The position numbers and the translations under genes were made by a program. Source: Bacteroidota bacterium (lineage in GTDB: Bacteria; Bacteroidota; Bacteroidia; Bacteroidales; UBA12077). Taken from it: a DNA stretch of 64,000 nucleotides. The stretch spans positions 186,001-250,000 of the forward strand of contig JAHLLG010000003.1 of NCBI GenBank assembly GCA_020444275.1, read 5' to 3'. The notes beneath the pieces were generated by a model. That model saw only the letters and a program-made list of their open reading frames with translations. It did not search any database and was not told the origin of the DNA. Positions 26,250 through 32,820 of this stretch are shown one piece after another; the stretch's first letter is position 1; every line of letters starts with the position of its first letter.

Positions 26250-29021
26250 GTTTTGTATTCTTTTTCTAAAAATAAAAGCAGATATCAAAAATACCAGTAT
26301 TCCTGATAAGATGAACAATAAATTACCTGATCGGAATAAGGCACTATTATTTCCTATAACCACATAACCAGACCAAAAGTAAGGATGTGCTTTAAGTTGA
26401 TCGGAATGTTGAATAAAATCAATTTTGGATTGTTGTATAGCTTCTGATTTTGTTTTTCCTTCAAGCAAATACTTATAAAATGAGGTCATTAGTTGTACTC
26501 CTGAGTTATCTTCAACCGACCAAAGTGTCATGATTATTGAAGGACAACCGGAGTAAACAAATCCTCTGGCAAGGCTCATAACACCTTCGCCTCTTCGAAG
26601 TTTGCCACTGCCACTATTGCACGAGCTTAAAACCGCCATTCGACTGTTTAACTGCATGTTGTATAGCTCATAGGTATTTAAAAAGCCGTCTTCAACCGAA
26701 TCGTTTTGTTGTGTAAAAGCCATTTTAGAGTACATCGGATTTTCATCATCCATGATGGTGTGCATGGCAAGGTGCAGAATATCATAGTCAGCGGCTACTT
26801 TTTTAAATGTTTTTTCGTTGGCGTCCAGATCAATATATGCATCACCATTTAACAATTCTGCAATTCGTTCAACCTCAATTTTTATTCCTTTGAGTGGGAA
26901 AAGTTTTTCGCGGTATTCTTGTCTTGATACAATATAATCTTTAGGTAGACTATCTAAATTATTATATGTAGGAGCAAATGCACCCAGCTTTTTATGCGCA
27001 TTCATTTTTAGTGATTGGTTTTCAACCAGGAATTGCGCTGAGTAAGAATAACTGCAAAGGGTTTTATGCAGCAGGTAAGGTAGTTCTCGATAGTTTATCT
27101 TTTTGAATGGTTTATTGTTAGTTGTCAATACTTCAAAAGGTAAATAAGCTAACTTACCATCGGGAATAATAATCAGGTTTTTATTTTCAATCTGATCTTC
27201 AAAAGGTTTTAGGATTTTGGAATAAATATAATAAGAGCTTGCATGGTAATCGTTGAACTCTTTAAATCCATGATTGGAGAAATTATTATTTGAAAGGGCT
27301 GCAAGTAATTTATCCAGATTTTTTTCAAATTGTTCATCGATTTTTATTTCTAACAGATCCCATTTGTGTTTGCCTATTACAATGCTGTATATACTACTAT
27401 CTGAATAAAAGTATTCAATCATAAGCTCATTATTGTGCAAGTGATTTTGTACCTGGTCTAAATCAATATTATTATCAGATTGTTTTAAGGTGAGATATTT
27501 TGGGTACTCTTTTTCGAGATATTCCATCAACGCATCATATTCAAGCTTAAGCTCAAAAAGATATTTATTCCAGTATTGGAGTCTGTTTTCATCGGGGTTT
27601 TTCTTTTTATTTTCCTCATAAATCAATTCTTCATAGTTCCAGATTCCTTTTTCGAGTTCTCTTTCTTTGTTTAAAAGAGAATCAGGAATACCCCCGATAT
27701 TTAAGGCTTCAGTATTTTTTAATGCTTCGGTCAATATGGCCGATTTACCTGCTTCACTATAATGAAATGCTTTCTCGATATACTTTGATTCATTTGTTAA
27801 GGTGTACAGTTTATTGCATACCTGTAATGCCTGAGAATAGGTTTCAAATTCATTTTCTGCCAAAAACAGTTTGCTCTCCTCGCTAATGTAACCCGACCTG
27901 ATTTTATCAATGGTTTCTATGGCCAGATCATAGGTTTGAAGGCTGGCTGTATAATACGTTTGTTTATTACTTTGTTCTCCAAGCTTGTTTAATACGTTAG
28001 CTTTATTTTTTAATGATCTTAGGAAATGTGTTTTTGATAAAACCTGATTAATATCCGGGTTAGCAGAAAATTCGGTTGCTGTAAATGCTGGCGAAATGGC
28101 TCGTAACGATTTTTGGTAATACCACAATGCAGAATCTAACTGATTGAGTTTAGTATAATATTCACCAATATTTAAATATAAAGTGGATATATCGGGATGA
28201 ACATTTCCAAAGTTTTCTTTGTAAATAGTATGCGCTTTTCTAAAGTATTTAAGCGATCTCTGATTTTCTTCCTGTAGCGCCAGTATGTTGGCATAGTTCA
28301 TATAATGTTTGGCAATATTTAAATTGTTGGTATCCTTATAATATTCAATTGCTATATGAATTGCTTTTAAATGATAGGTTTCTGCTAATTTTAAATCTTT
28401 TAACTCCTTGTAGGATAAAGCTAAATTGCCATAGGTTGAATAAGATTTCTTACTTTCACCTTTTAATGCTAAACTTTTTTTATAAAATTTTATCGCTTCA
28501 TCATATTTCCTTTGATTTGAATAAATGTTGCCAAGGTTATTGTAGGAATTGGCTAACTGATCTTTAAATTTTATAGAGTCTTGGTTAAATATCGTAATTG
28601 CCTGCATTAAATAGTCGTTGGCTTTGACATAATTATTTTGTGCCTTAAGAATGATAGATTTATTACTGTATAGATAAGCTAGTAGGTTTTTTTGTTTATT
28701 TTGTTTATATATTATTTCAGATTGATCATAGTACTTCAATGCATCATCAAATTTTCCTAAATGCCTGCTAATTATTCCTAAACTTTGATATGTGTTGGCT
28801 AGTAAAGTAGACTCCTTTGTCTTAGTTCCTTCTAATATATGAAGGGCCTGTTCAGTAAAAAATAAGGCACTATCTAGTTTACCTGCTTTTCCAAAATTAA
28901 GGCCTTTTTCATAATATATGGTGGCTTGCTCAACGTTTTGTTGAACATGAACCTTTTCATTCTCCTGAGCATATATATGGATTGAAAAAAATAGTATTGG
29001 TATTAAAAGTATATTTTTCAA
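26238..29021 (-). CDS. Periplasmic TPR-CHAT protease
   Basis: A 927-residue protein with a signal peptide (about 1-18, SIHIYAQ), ten or more tetratricopeptide repeats (about 30-420), a helical linker and a C-terminal CHAT (caspase HetF-associated with TPRs) domain (about 590-895). The predicted catalytic dyad is intact: H754 in LHLAMH and C801 in VLSSCNSGSG, followed by the family motif GEGVMSLARGFVYSGC. A membrane helix (about 899-919) and a short basic tail close the protein, so the protease should face the periplasm. CHAT proteases cleave specific protein targets. Neighbours suggest as candidates the TPR anti-sigma-like proteins on either side or the GG peptide encoded divergently. Confidence 0.92.
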   Translation of the reverse strand: MKNILLIPILFFSIHIYAQENEKVHVQQNVEQATIYYEKGLNFGKAGKLDSALFFTEQALHILEGTKTKESTLLANTYQSLGIISRHLGKFDDALKYYDQSEIIYKQNKQKNLLAYLYSNKSIILKAQNNYVKANDYLMQAITIFNQDSIKFKDQLANSYNNLGNIYSNQRKYDEAIKFYKKSLALKGESKKSYSTYGNLALSYKELKDLKLAETYHLKAIHIAIEYYKDTNNLNIAKHYMNYANILALQEENQRSLKYFRKAHTIYKENFGNVHPDISTLYLNIGEYYTKLNQLDSALWYYQKSLRAISPAFTATEFSANPDINQVLSKTHFLRSLKNKANVLNKLGEQSNKQTYYTASLQTYDLAIETIDKIRSGYISEESKLFLAENEFETYSQALQVCNKLYTLTNESKYIEKAFHYSEAGKSAILTEALKNTEALNIGGIPDSLLNKERELEKGIWNYEELIYEENKKKNPDENRLQYWNKYLFELKLEYDALMEYLEKEYPKYLTLKQSDNNIDLDQVQNHLHNNELMIEYFYSDSSIYSIVIGKHKWDLLEIKIDEQFEKNLDKLLAALSNNNFSNHGFKEFNDYHASSYYIYSKILKPFEDQIENKNLIIIPDGKLAYLPFEVLTTNNKPFKKINYRELPYLLHKTLCSYSYSAQFLVENQSLKMNAHKKLGAFAPTYNNLDSLPKDYIVSRQEYREKLFPLKGIKIEVERIAELLNGDAYIDLDANEKTFKKVAADYDILHLAMHTIMDDENPMYSKMAFTQQNDSVEDGFLNTYELYNMQLNSRMAVLSSCNSGSGKLRRGEGVMSLARGFVYSGCPSIIMTLWSVEDNSGVQLMTSFYKYLLEGKTKSEAIQQSKIDFIQHSDQLKAHPYFWSGYVVIGNNSALFRSGNLLFILSGILVFLISAFIFRKRIQNLFH

Positions 29022-29156
29022 AACAATTTTAGTTTGTAGTCAAATTATACTCGAAATGTAAGCAAAAGTTTTTATTTTTTTTAAAAAATAATCACTTGTT
29101 AATCAGTAGATTGACAAGAAAAGATAAAAAAAGATCAAAAAAAAATGAAAATAGGG

Positions 29157-29180
29157 GGTCACCTTTTTCAATTTTCCGGC
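29157..29180 (+). promoter_or_regulatory. Candidate alternative-sigma promoter of the GG-peptide gene
   Basis: GGTCACC (29157-29163) and CGGCATAAATAGG (CGGC at 29177-29180) sit about 13 bases apart in the CHAT/peptide divergent region, 50 bases before the peptide ATG. They resemble an ECF -35/-10 pair but differ from the TGTAAC/CGTC pair at 23798, and no TAnnTTTG box is seen. The sigma factor at 24952 is the obvious candidate reader. Weak evidence from one copy. Confidence 0.35.
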
Positions 29181-29229
29181 ATAAATAGGTGAGAGGACAT
29201 TAAAGAAATAACAAAATAAATACAAAACC

Positions 29230-29400
29230 ATGAAAACATTAAAAGACCTATTCGGAAAAAAGGAATCAAAAAATTCAATCAACCATTTTGTAAACCATTT
29301 GGCATATAATGAAATGTTACTGATTAAAGGAGGAGATAATGAAGGTAAGGATGATGATGATGATAACTGGCCTCCAAGTACAACAGGAACCGGAAACTAA
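29230..29400 (+). CDS. Small GG-motif peptide (candidate exported or RiPP-like precursor)
   Basis: A 56-residue gene. A leader of about 35 residues starting MKTLKDLFGKKESKN ends in NEMLLIKGG, a double-glycine cleavage-type motif at residues 34-35. The remaining 21 residues are very acidic with five consecutive Asp and then Trp, Pro, Pro and a Thr/Gly tail; no Cys or Lys for common crosslinks apart from K40. The leader end resembles that of GG-Bacteroidales precursors, but the core is unlike the one at 32554. A weak hairpin follows, and then the second TPR protein. It could be a signal peptide for the system or a substrate of the C39 exporter at 35576. Confidence 0.72.
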   Translation: MKTLKDLFGKKESKNSINHFVNHLAYNEMLLIKGGDNEGKDDDDDNWPPSTTGTGN

Positions 29401-29442
29401 ACTTGTACTCCCTTTCGATTCAAATATACGTTCTTAAAGTGT

Positions 29443-29478
29443 TGACCAGCTCAGTTGCCAGATTGAGTTGGTCATTTT
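29443..29478 (+). terminator. Hairpin (possible attenuator) after the GG-peptide gene
   Basis: Arms TGACCAGCTCA (29443-29453) and TGAGTTGGTCA (29464-29474) pair with one G-U wobble and are followed by TTTT. The T run is short, so partial read-through into the TPR gene is expected. Confidence 0.6.
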
Positions 29479-29542
29479 ATCAACATGAATTTCTAAAAAC
29501 CCGATAACTATGAACTAAAATATTCATTAAAAAAGTAATCAT

Positions 29543-30289
29543 ATGCAAACCGACATTGAAATTATTGAAAAATATATCGATGGTGAGTTGGAAGGAAAAG
29601 AACTGCTCGATTTTGAGCAAATGCTTTCAACTGACTCCGATATAAAGAACGATTATGAGTTAAGCACCCAGATAAACAACTCAATCGTTGAAGACGATGT
29701 AATGAATCTGAGAGAAACCTTGGATTATATGTACAGCGAAGAGAAAGCTGTGAAACGTATTCCAACCATATTTACCAAACGAAAGTTTTACTATGCAGCA
29801 GCTTCTGCCGCTTTACTTATTGCAGCAGGTGGTGTTGCTCAGCGCTTATTAAACCCTTCCATGGACAGCGAATTGGTATTCGAAAAATACTATCAACCGT
29901 ATGAGGTAACGGTAACCTATCGTTCTGGTAATACTGAAGTAGACCGGTTACTACTGAATGCCCTGGAATTTTACGAAGAAAAGGATTACAATCAGGCATT
30001 AGTGCTTTTTGAAGAAATACTAGCAAACAGAAAAAAGGATATGGCTATTAGTTTATATTCAGGTATTTCTTATATGGAAGAAGAGAAATATCAGAAAGCG
30101 ACTACATCTTTTAATGATATTATCTCTGATAATGATAACTTATTTATAGAGCAGGCCCGGTGGTATTTATCGATGTGCTACCTGAAAACTGAGCAGCTTG
30201 ATAAAGCAGAAGATGCATTGCAGCAAATTATCAAACAGGAAAGCTACTATAAGGAACAAGCATTAAAGGTTTTAAAAGATCTTGATTAA
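29543..30289 (+). CDS. Second membrane anti-sigma-like TPR protein
   Basis: A 248-residue paralogue of the protein at 25506: acidic cytoplasmic helical domain (YIDGELEGKELLDFEQML, then EDDVMNLRETLDYM), one membrane segment (about 80-97) and a periplasmic TPR region (about 130-245; EKDYNQALVLFEEIL and EEKYQKATTSFNDII). Unlike the first copy it has no sigma gene directly upstream; instead it follows the GG peptide. It ends 10 bases before the soluble kinase gene, so the peptide, this protein and the kinase probably form one transcript. It may compete with the first copy for the sigma factor or for the periplasmic ligand. Confidence 0.78.
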   Translation: MQTDIEIIEKYIDGELEGKELLDFEQMLSTDSDIKNDYELSTQINNSIVEDDVMNLRETLDYMYSEEKAVKRIPTIFTKRKFYYAAASAALLIAAGGVAQRLLNPSMDSELVFEKYYQPYEVTVTYRSGNTEVDRLLLNALEFYEEKDYNQALVLFEEILANRKKDMAISLYSGISYMEEEKYQKATTSFNDIISDNDNLFIEQARWYLSMCYLKTEQLDKAEDALQQIIKQESYYKEQALKVLKDLD

Positions 30290-30299
30290 GAAAAGAATC

Positions 30300-31055
30300 A
30301 TGAAAAACAGCTCATCTACCATAAATCAATTTATTGTGAGAGAAAACCGAAAAAAATATAAAAGAGAGAAAATAAGTTTTTTATCGCATATTTCTCACGG
30401 TATTCGTACACCCCTCAATTCGATCATGGGGTTTTCAAAATTATTGGTGTTGAAAGATTTGGTCAACCCAAAACAAAAGGAATATATCGATGGAATATTA
30501 AATGGTAGTAATCTCTTACTTCAATTTGTTGATAACATTATGGATTTGTCTCAATTTGAGTCAGATAATTATTCTCTAAGAATGAAAAAATATGATATCA
30601 ATAAGCTACTTTGGGATTTTACCGAAGATCTTTACAATCAGCGTATTGAAAATAATATAACAGATATTAACCTGATGTTAGTTTGGGAAAATAAAGTTGA
30701 TTATTGCGATATTGAAACGGATGAGGTACTATTAAAAAAAGCGCTTGGTAGAATGATCAATCTTGTTTCTGCGAAATATCCAATAGTAGAGTTTGAGTTG
30801 GGGTATCGGATATCTGAAAAAAGCAGGATTAATCTTTTTGTAAGACCAGCACGAGAAAAGTTAAAATCAGAAGATTTACTAAATACGCAACAGTTATATT
30901 CTGTCGACGAAAGTGACTCGTTCGATTATTTCAATTTTAAAGTTTTGAAACACTCTGTTTCATTACTAGGAGGTGAACTGGTAATGGACGCAAATAATCA
31001 GGAATTTTCGTTTGAAATTCCTATTCATTGTAAAAAAAATAAAACATTAATATAA
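30300..31055 (+). CDS. Soluble degenerate histidine kinase
   Basis: A 251-residue cytoplasmic protein without sensor or membrane segment. HisKA is recognisable (H33 in FLSHISHGIRTPLNSIMGFS), but the acidic residue that normally follows the histidine is Gly. The HATPase_c half (about 100-250) is worn: the N-box position reads RMINLVSAKYP rather than the usual NLxxNAxKF, and no DxGxG or GxGLG motif can be found. The final strands (LLGGELVMDA, FSFEIPIH) still match the fold. It may therefore act as a phosphatase, phosphotransfer or scaffold protein. The start is ATG 30300, 10 bases after the TPR gene. It is followed by three LytTR genes. Confidence 0.82.
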   Translation: MKNSSSTINQFIVRENRKKYKREKISFLSHISHGIRTPLNSIMGFSKLLVLKDLVNPKQKEYIDGILNGSNLLLQFVDNIMDLSQFESDNYSLRMKKYDINKLLWDFTEDLYNQRIENNITDINLMLVWENKVDYCDIETDEVLLKKALGRMINLVSAKYPIVEFELGYRISEKSRINLFVRPAREKLKSEDLLNTQQLYSVDESDSFDYFNFKVLKHSVSLLGGELVMDANNQEFSFEIPIHCKKNKTLI

Positions 31056-31069
31056 ATAAAATTATAGTT

Positions 31070-31420
31070 ATGAATTATCATATATATGTACCAACAGAAA
31101 AAGGAAAAACAAAAATTGACTGTAGCAAAATTTTATATGTTGAATCCAGTCTGCAGTTTTCAAGAGTTACCTTTACAAATGAAGAGAGGCTGGAACTTTT
31201 GTTAACCATAAATGAGGTTGAACATTTGTTATTTAACCAGGGATTCTTCCGTTTTAATAACAAATATCTTGTAAACCTACAGTATGTTGAGGTAGTTTTC
31301 CCTAAAGATGCCTCGAAAGTTGTATTGGAAAATGGTAAAGAAATTTTTGTTAACCACGATAGAAAAGATGATCTGTTTGAAAGCTTAAAACAAGTCTATG
31401 ATTTGCATGCGTTAGTTTAA
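31070..31420 (+). CDS. Single-domain LytTR DNA-binding protein, copy 1
   Basis: A 116-residue protein consisting only of a LytTR (AgrA/LytR-type) DNA-binding domain: KIDCSKILYVESSLQFSRVTF, then LLLTINEVEHLL, FFRFNNKYLVNLQYVE, and FVNHDRKDDLFESL. No receiver domain is attached. LytTR domains bind paired direct repeats and commonly control peptide or bacteriocin genes. It starts 14 bases after the degenerate kinase gene. It is the most divergent of the three, lacking the FxxIHxSFIIN form of the central motif. Confidence 0.85.
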   Translation: MNYHIYVPTEKGKTKIDCSKILYVESSLQFSRVTFTNEERLELLLTINEVEHLLFNQGFFRFNNKYLVNLQYVEVVFPKDASKVVLENGKEIFVNHDRKDDLFESLKQVYDLHALV

Positions 31421-31456
31421 ATTACCGATAAGGTTTGTGTTTTTAACCCCATTGAA

Positions 31457-31492
31457 AACCTGCTTGGGTATTTATACCAACCCGGGCAGGTT
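31457..31492 (+). other. Stem-loop between LytTR copies 1 and 2
   Basis: Outer arms AACCTGC (31457-31463) and GCAGGTT (31486-31492) enclose a partly paired TTGGGTA/TACCAA inner stem. It has no T run. It could be an mRNA processing or stability element, or a protein-binding dyad. Confidence 0.45.
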
Positions 31493-31517
31493 ATTCATAA
31501 AGAAAAATGATGAAGTT

Positions 31518-31850
31518 ATGAATAATGTAGTCCTACAAAACAGAGCAACACTCGTTAATATTAAGGAAACAGTTTTTCTGGAATCCGTTGGAGGATTTAC
31601 CCGCCGATATTGTTGCAATGGAAGAGAATTTTTAATAGAAAAAAAGCTTAATCAGGTTTTGAATGATTTACCTGACGAGAAATTTGTTCAAATTAATAGC
31701 TCATTTATAATTAACGCCGATTATCTTAAAAAGATTAAAATGAAAGCCATAAAAAATGCTGTGCTGATAGGTGGAATTGAATTGAATATTGCCCAGGACC
31801 GTTACTGGGAGTTGATTAGGTTTTTAAAGTTTAAGTACACTATTTGGTAA
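31518..31850 (+). CDS. Single-domain LytTR DNA-binding protein, copy 2
   Basis: A 110-residue LytTR domain protein. The start at ATG 31518 removes an upstream extension that reads through the preceding stem-loop. Motifs: VFLESVGGFTRRYC, EFLIEKKLNQVL, KFVQINSSFIINADYLKKI and IELNIAQDRYWELIRFL. No receiver domain. Sequence is closer to copy 3 than to copy 1, so these two probably arose by tandem duplication. Confidence 0.83.
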   Translation: MNNVVLQNRATLVNIKETVFLESVGGFTRRYCCNGREFLIEKKLNQVLNDLPDEKFVQINSSFIINADYLKKIKMKAIKNAVLIGGIELNIAQDRYWELIRFLKFKYTIW

Positions 31851-31874
31851 AATTATAAACTTTTGCAGGCTCGA

Positions 31875-31895
31875 CAGATTACTACCCATAATCTG
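31875..31895 (+). other. Stem-loop between LytTR copies 2 and 3
   Basis: Arms CAGATTA (31875-31881) and TAATCTG (31889-31895) with a 7-base loop. No T run. It parallels the stem-loop before copy 2 and may be a regulatory dyad. Confidence 0.4.
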
Positions 31896-31916
31896 GTTTA
31901 TTAAACCTTGTTTATT

Positions 31917-32267
31917 ATGAATAGAAAAATTATCGTTCATGACGATTGCGATAAAACGTTGCAAATAAAGGAACTTAAAGAGTTAGTTTATTTAACATCT
32001 TGCGGGAAAAGAACAAGAACTTTCTGTTCTGAGGGAAGGGAATATTTGGTTAAAAAATGTTTAAGCGAGGTAGAAGAAATACTCCCCGAAGAAAAGTTTT
32101 TTAAAATTCATAAATCTTTTATCATAAACATTGATTATTTAAGAGGTATAAATGTTAATTCGCATAAAACGGTATTGCTTCAAAATGGCATTGAATTAAA
32201 TATAGCGCACCGTAAGTATAAAGATTTTATGGATTTTATAAAAACACAATTTGAGTTTTGGTCGTAA
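31917..32267 (+). CDS. Single-domain LytTR DNA-binding protein, copy 3
   Basis: A 116-residue LytTR-only protein (ATG 31917; an upstream TTG would add three residues). Motifs: LVYLTSCGKRTRTFC, EYLVKKCLSEVEEIL, KFFKIHKSFIINIDYLRGI, IELNIAHRKYKDF. Cysteines C-rich at the N-terminal half (four in the first 55 residues) distinguish it. It is the last gene before a strong terminator and lies directly upstream of the RiPP precursor gene, so it is a good candidate for its transcriptional regulator. Confidence 0.85.
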   Translation: MNRKIIVHDDCDKTLQIKELKELVYLTSCGKRTRTFCSEGREYLVKKCLSEVEEILPEEKFFKIHKSFIINIDYLRGINVNSHKTVLLQNGIELNIAHRKYKDFMDFIKTQFEFWS

Positions 32268-32288
32268 ATCAAAATTTAAAGTAAATAT

Positions 32289-32320
32289 AACCTTCAGGAT
32301 AATTATTCCTGAAGGTTTTT
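32289..32320 (+). terminator. Terminator of the kinase/LytTR operon
   Basis: Arms AACCTTCAGGA (32289-32299) and TCCTGAAGGTT (32307-32317) followed by T residues. It separates the regulatory genes from the RiPP biosynthetic operon. Confidence 0.88.
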
Positions 32321-32337
32321 TGATTTTTATCACTTTA

Positions 32338-32368
32338 GTTTAAAACTTTTTGTCAAAAAGAGTTAAAC
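32338..32368. promoter_or_regulatory. Inverted repeat upstream of the RiPP precursor (candidate operator)
   Basis: Arms GTTTAAAACTTTTTG (32338-32352) and CAAAAAGAGTTAAAC (32354-32368) match at 13 of 15 paired positions around a single T. It lies about 185 bases before the precursor gene in a 286-base gene-free stretch (32268-32553). It could bind a LytTR protein encoded just upstream. The rest of the stretch is A/T-rich and shows no clear -7 box. Confidence 0.45.
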
Positions 32369-32553
32369 GAAAATGATTAAAAAAAATACGATAATGAAAT
32401 AAAAAGGAACGAATAATGCTTTTTCTGATATTACGGAATCTGCTGGGTTTTGCAAAAAAAGGTTTTGTTTTTAATTTCATTTTCTAAATCGAGCTCGAAG
32501 GCGGAAACCGAAAAGCCTAAAATAGAGTAGGAATAATTACACAATTACTTGTT

Positions 32554-32727
32554 ATGAAAAATTTAAAATTAACAAATTTATCAAAAGATGAATTAACTAA
32601 AAATCAAATGAATGTTCTTAGAGGAGGACAAGGATGTCTTTTAGAATGCATGGGACAAACAACTTATAAGCGCGTTCATGTTAAAGTAAATGGAATGCCT
32701 GAACAAACTCTAACTAGAACTAGCTAA
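32554..32727 (+). CDS. RiPP precursor peptide, GG-Bacteroidales family
   Basis: A 57-residue precursor. The leader MKNLKLTNLSKDELTKNQMN and the double glycine at 24-25 (MNVLRGG) are typical of radical-SAM-modified GG-Bacteroidales precursors (TIGR04149-type, name from memory). The 32-residue core starts QGCLLECMGQTTYK, has two cysteines (C28, C32) spaced CxxxC, and ends TLTRTS. Radical SAM chemistry on such a core could form thioether or carbon-carbon links; the product type is unknown. The maturase, pseudo-maturase, C39 exporter and adaptor follow on the same strand. Confidence 0.88.
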   Translation: MKNLKLTNLSKDELTKNQMNVLRGGQGCLLECMGQTTYKRVHVKVNGMPEQTLTRTS

Positions 32728-32742
32728 TAAAAAGTCTTTTTT

Positions 32743-32770
32743 AAATCTCAAGGTTTTTACCTTGGGATTT
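32743..32770 (+). terminator. Leaky hairpin between precursor and maturase genes
   Basis: Arms AAATCTCAAGG (32743-32753) and CCTTGGGATTT (32760-32770) with one G-U pair and only a weak T tract after it. This is the typical place for partial termination that keeps precursor mRNA in excess over the enzyme genes. Confidence 0.6.
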
Positions 32771-32820
32771 ATTCATTAACACAGGTTTGATCAGAGATAT
32801 AATTTTATTTATAAAGCAAA

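Noticed and set aside
26238..29021. CRISPR-associated Csx29 (Craspase) as identity of the TPR-CHAT protein
   Set aside because: There is no effector gene or CRISPR array nearby, and the signal peptide and C-terminal membrane anchor place this protein in the periplasm.
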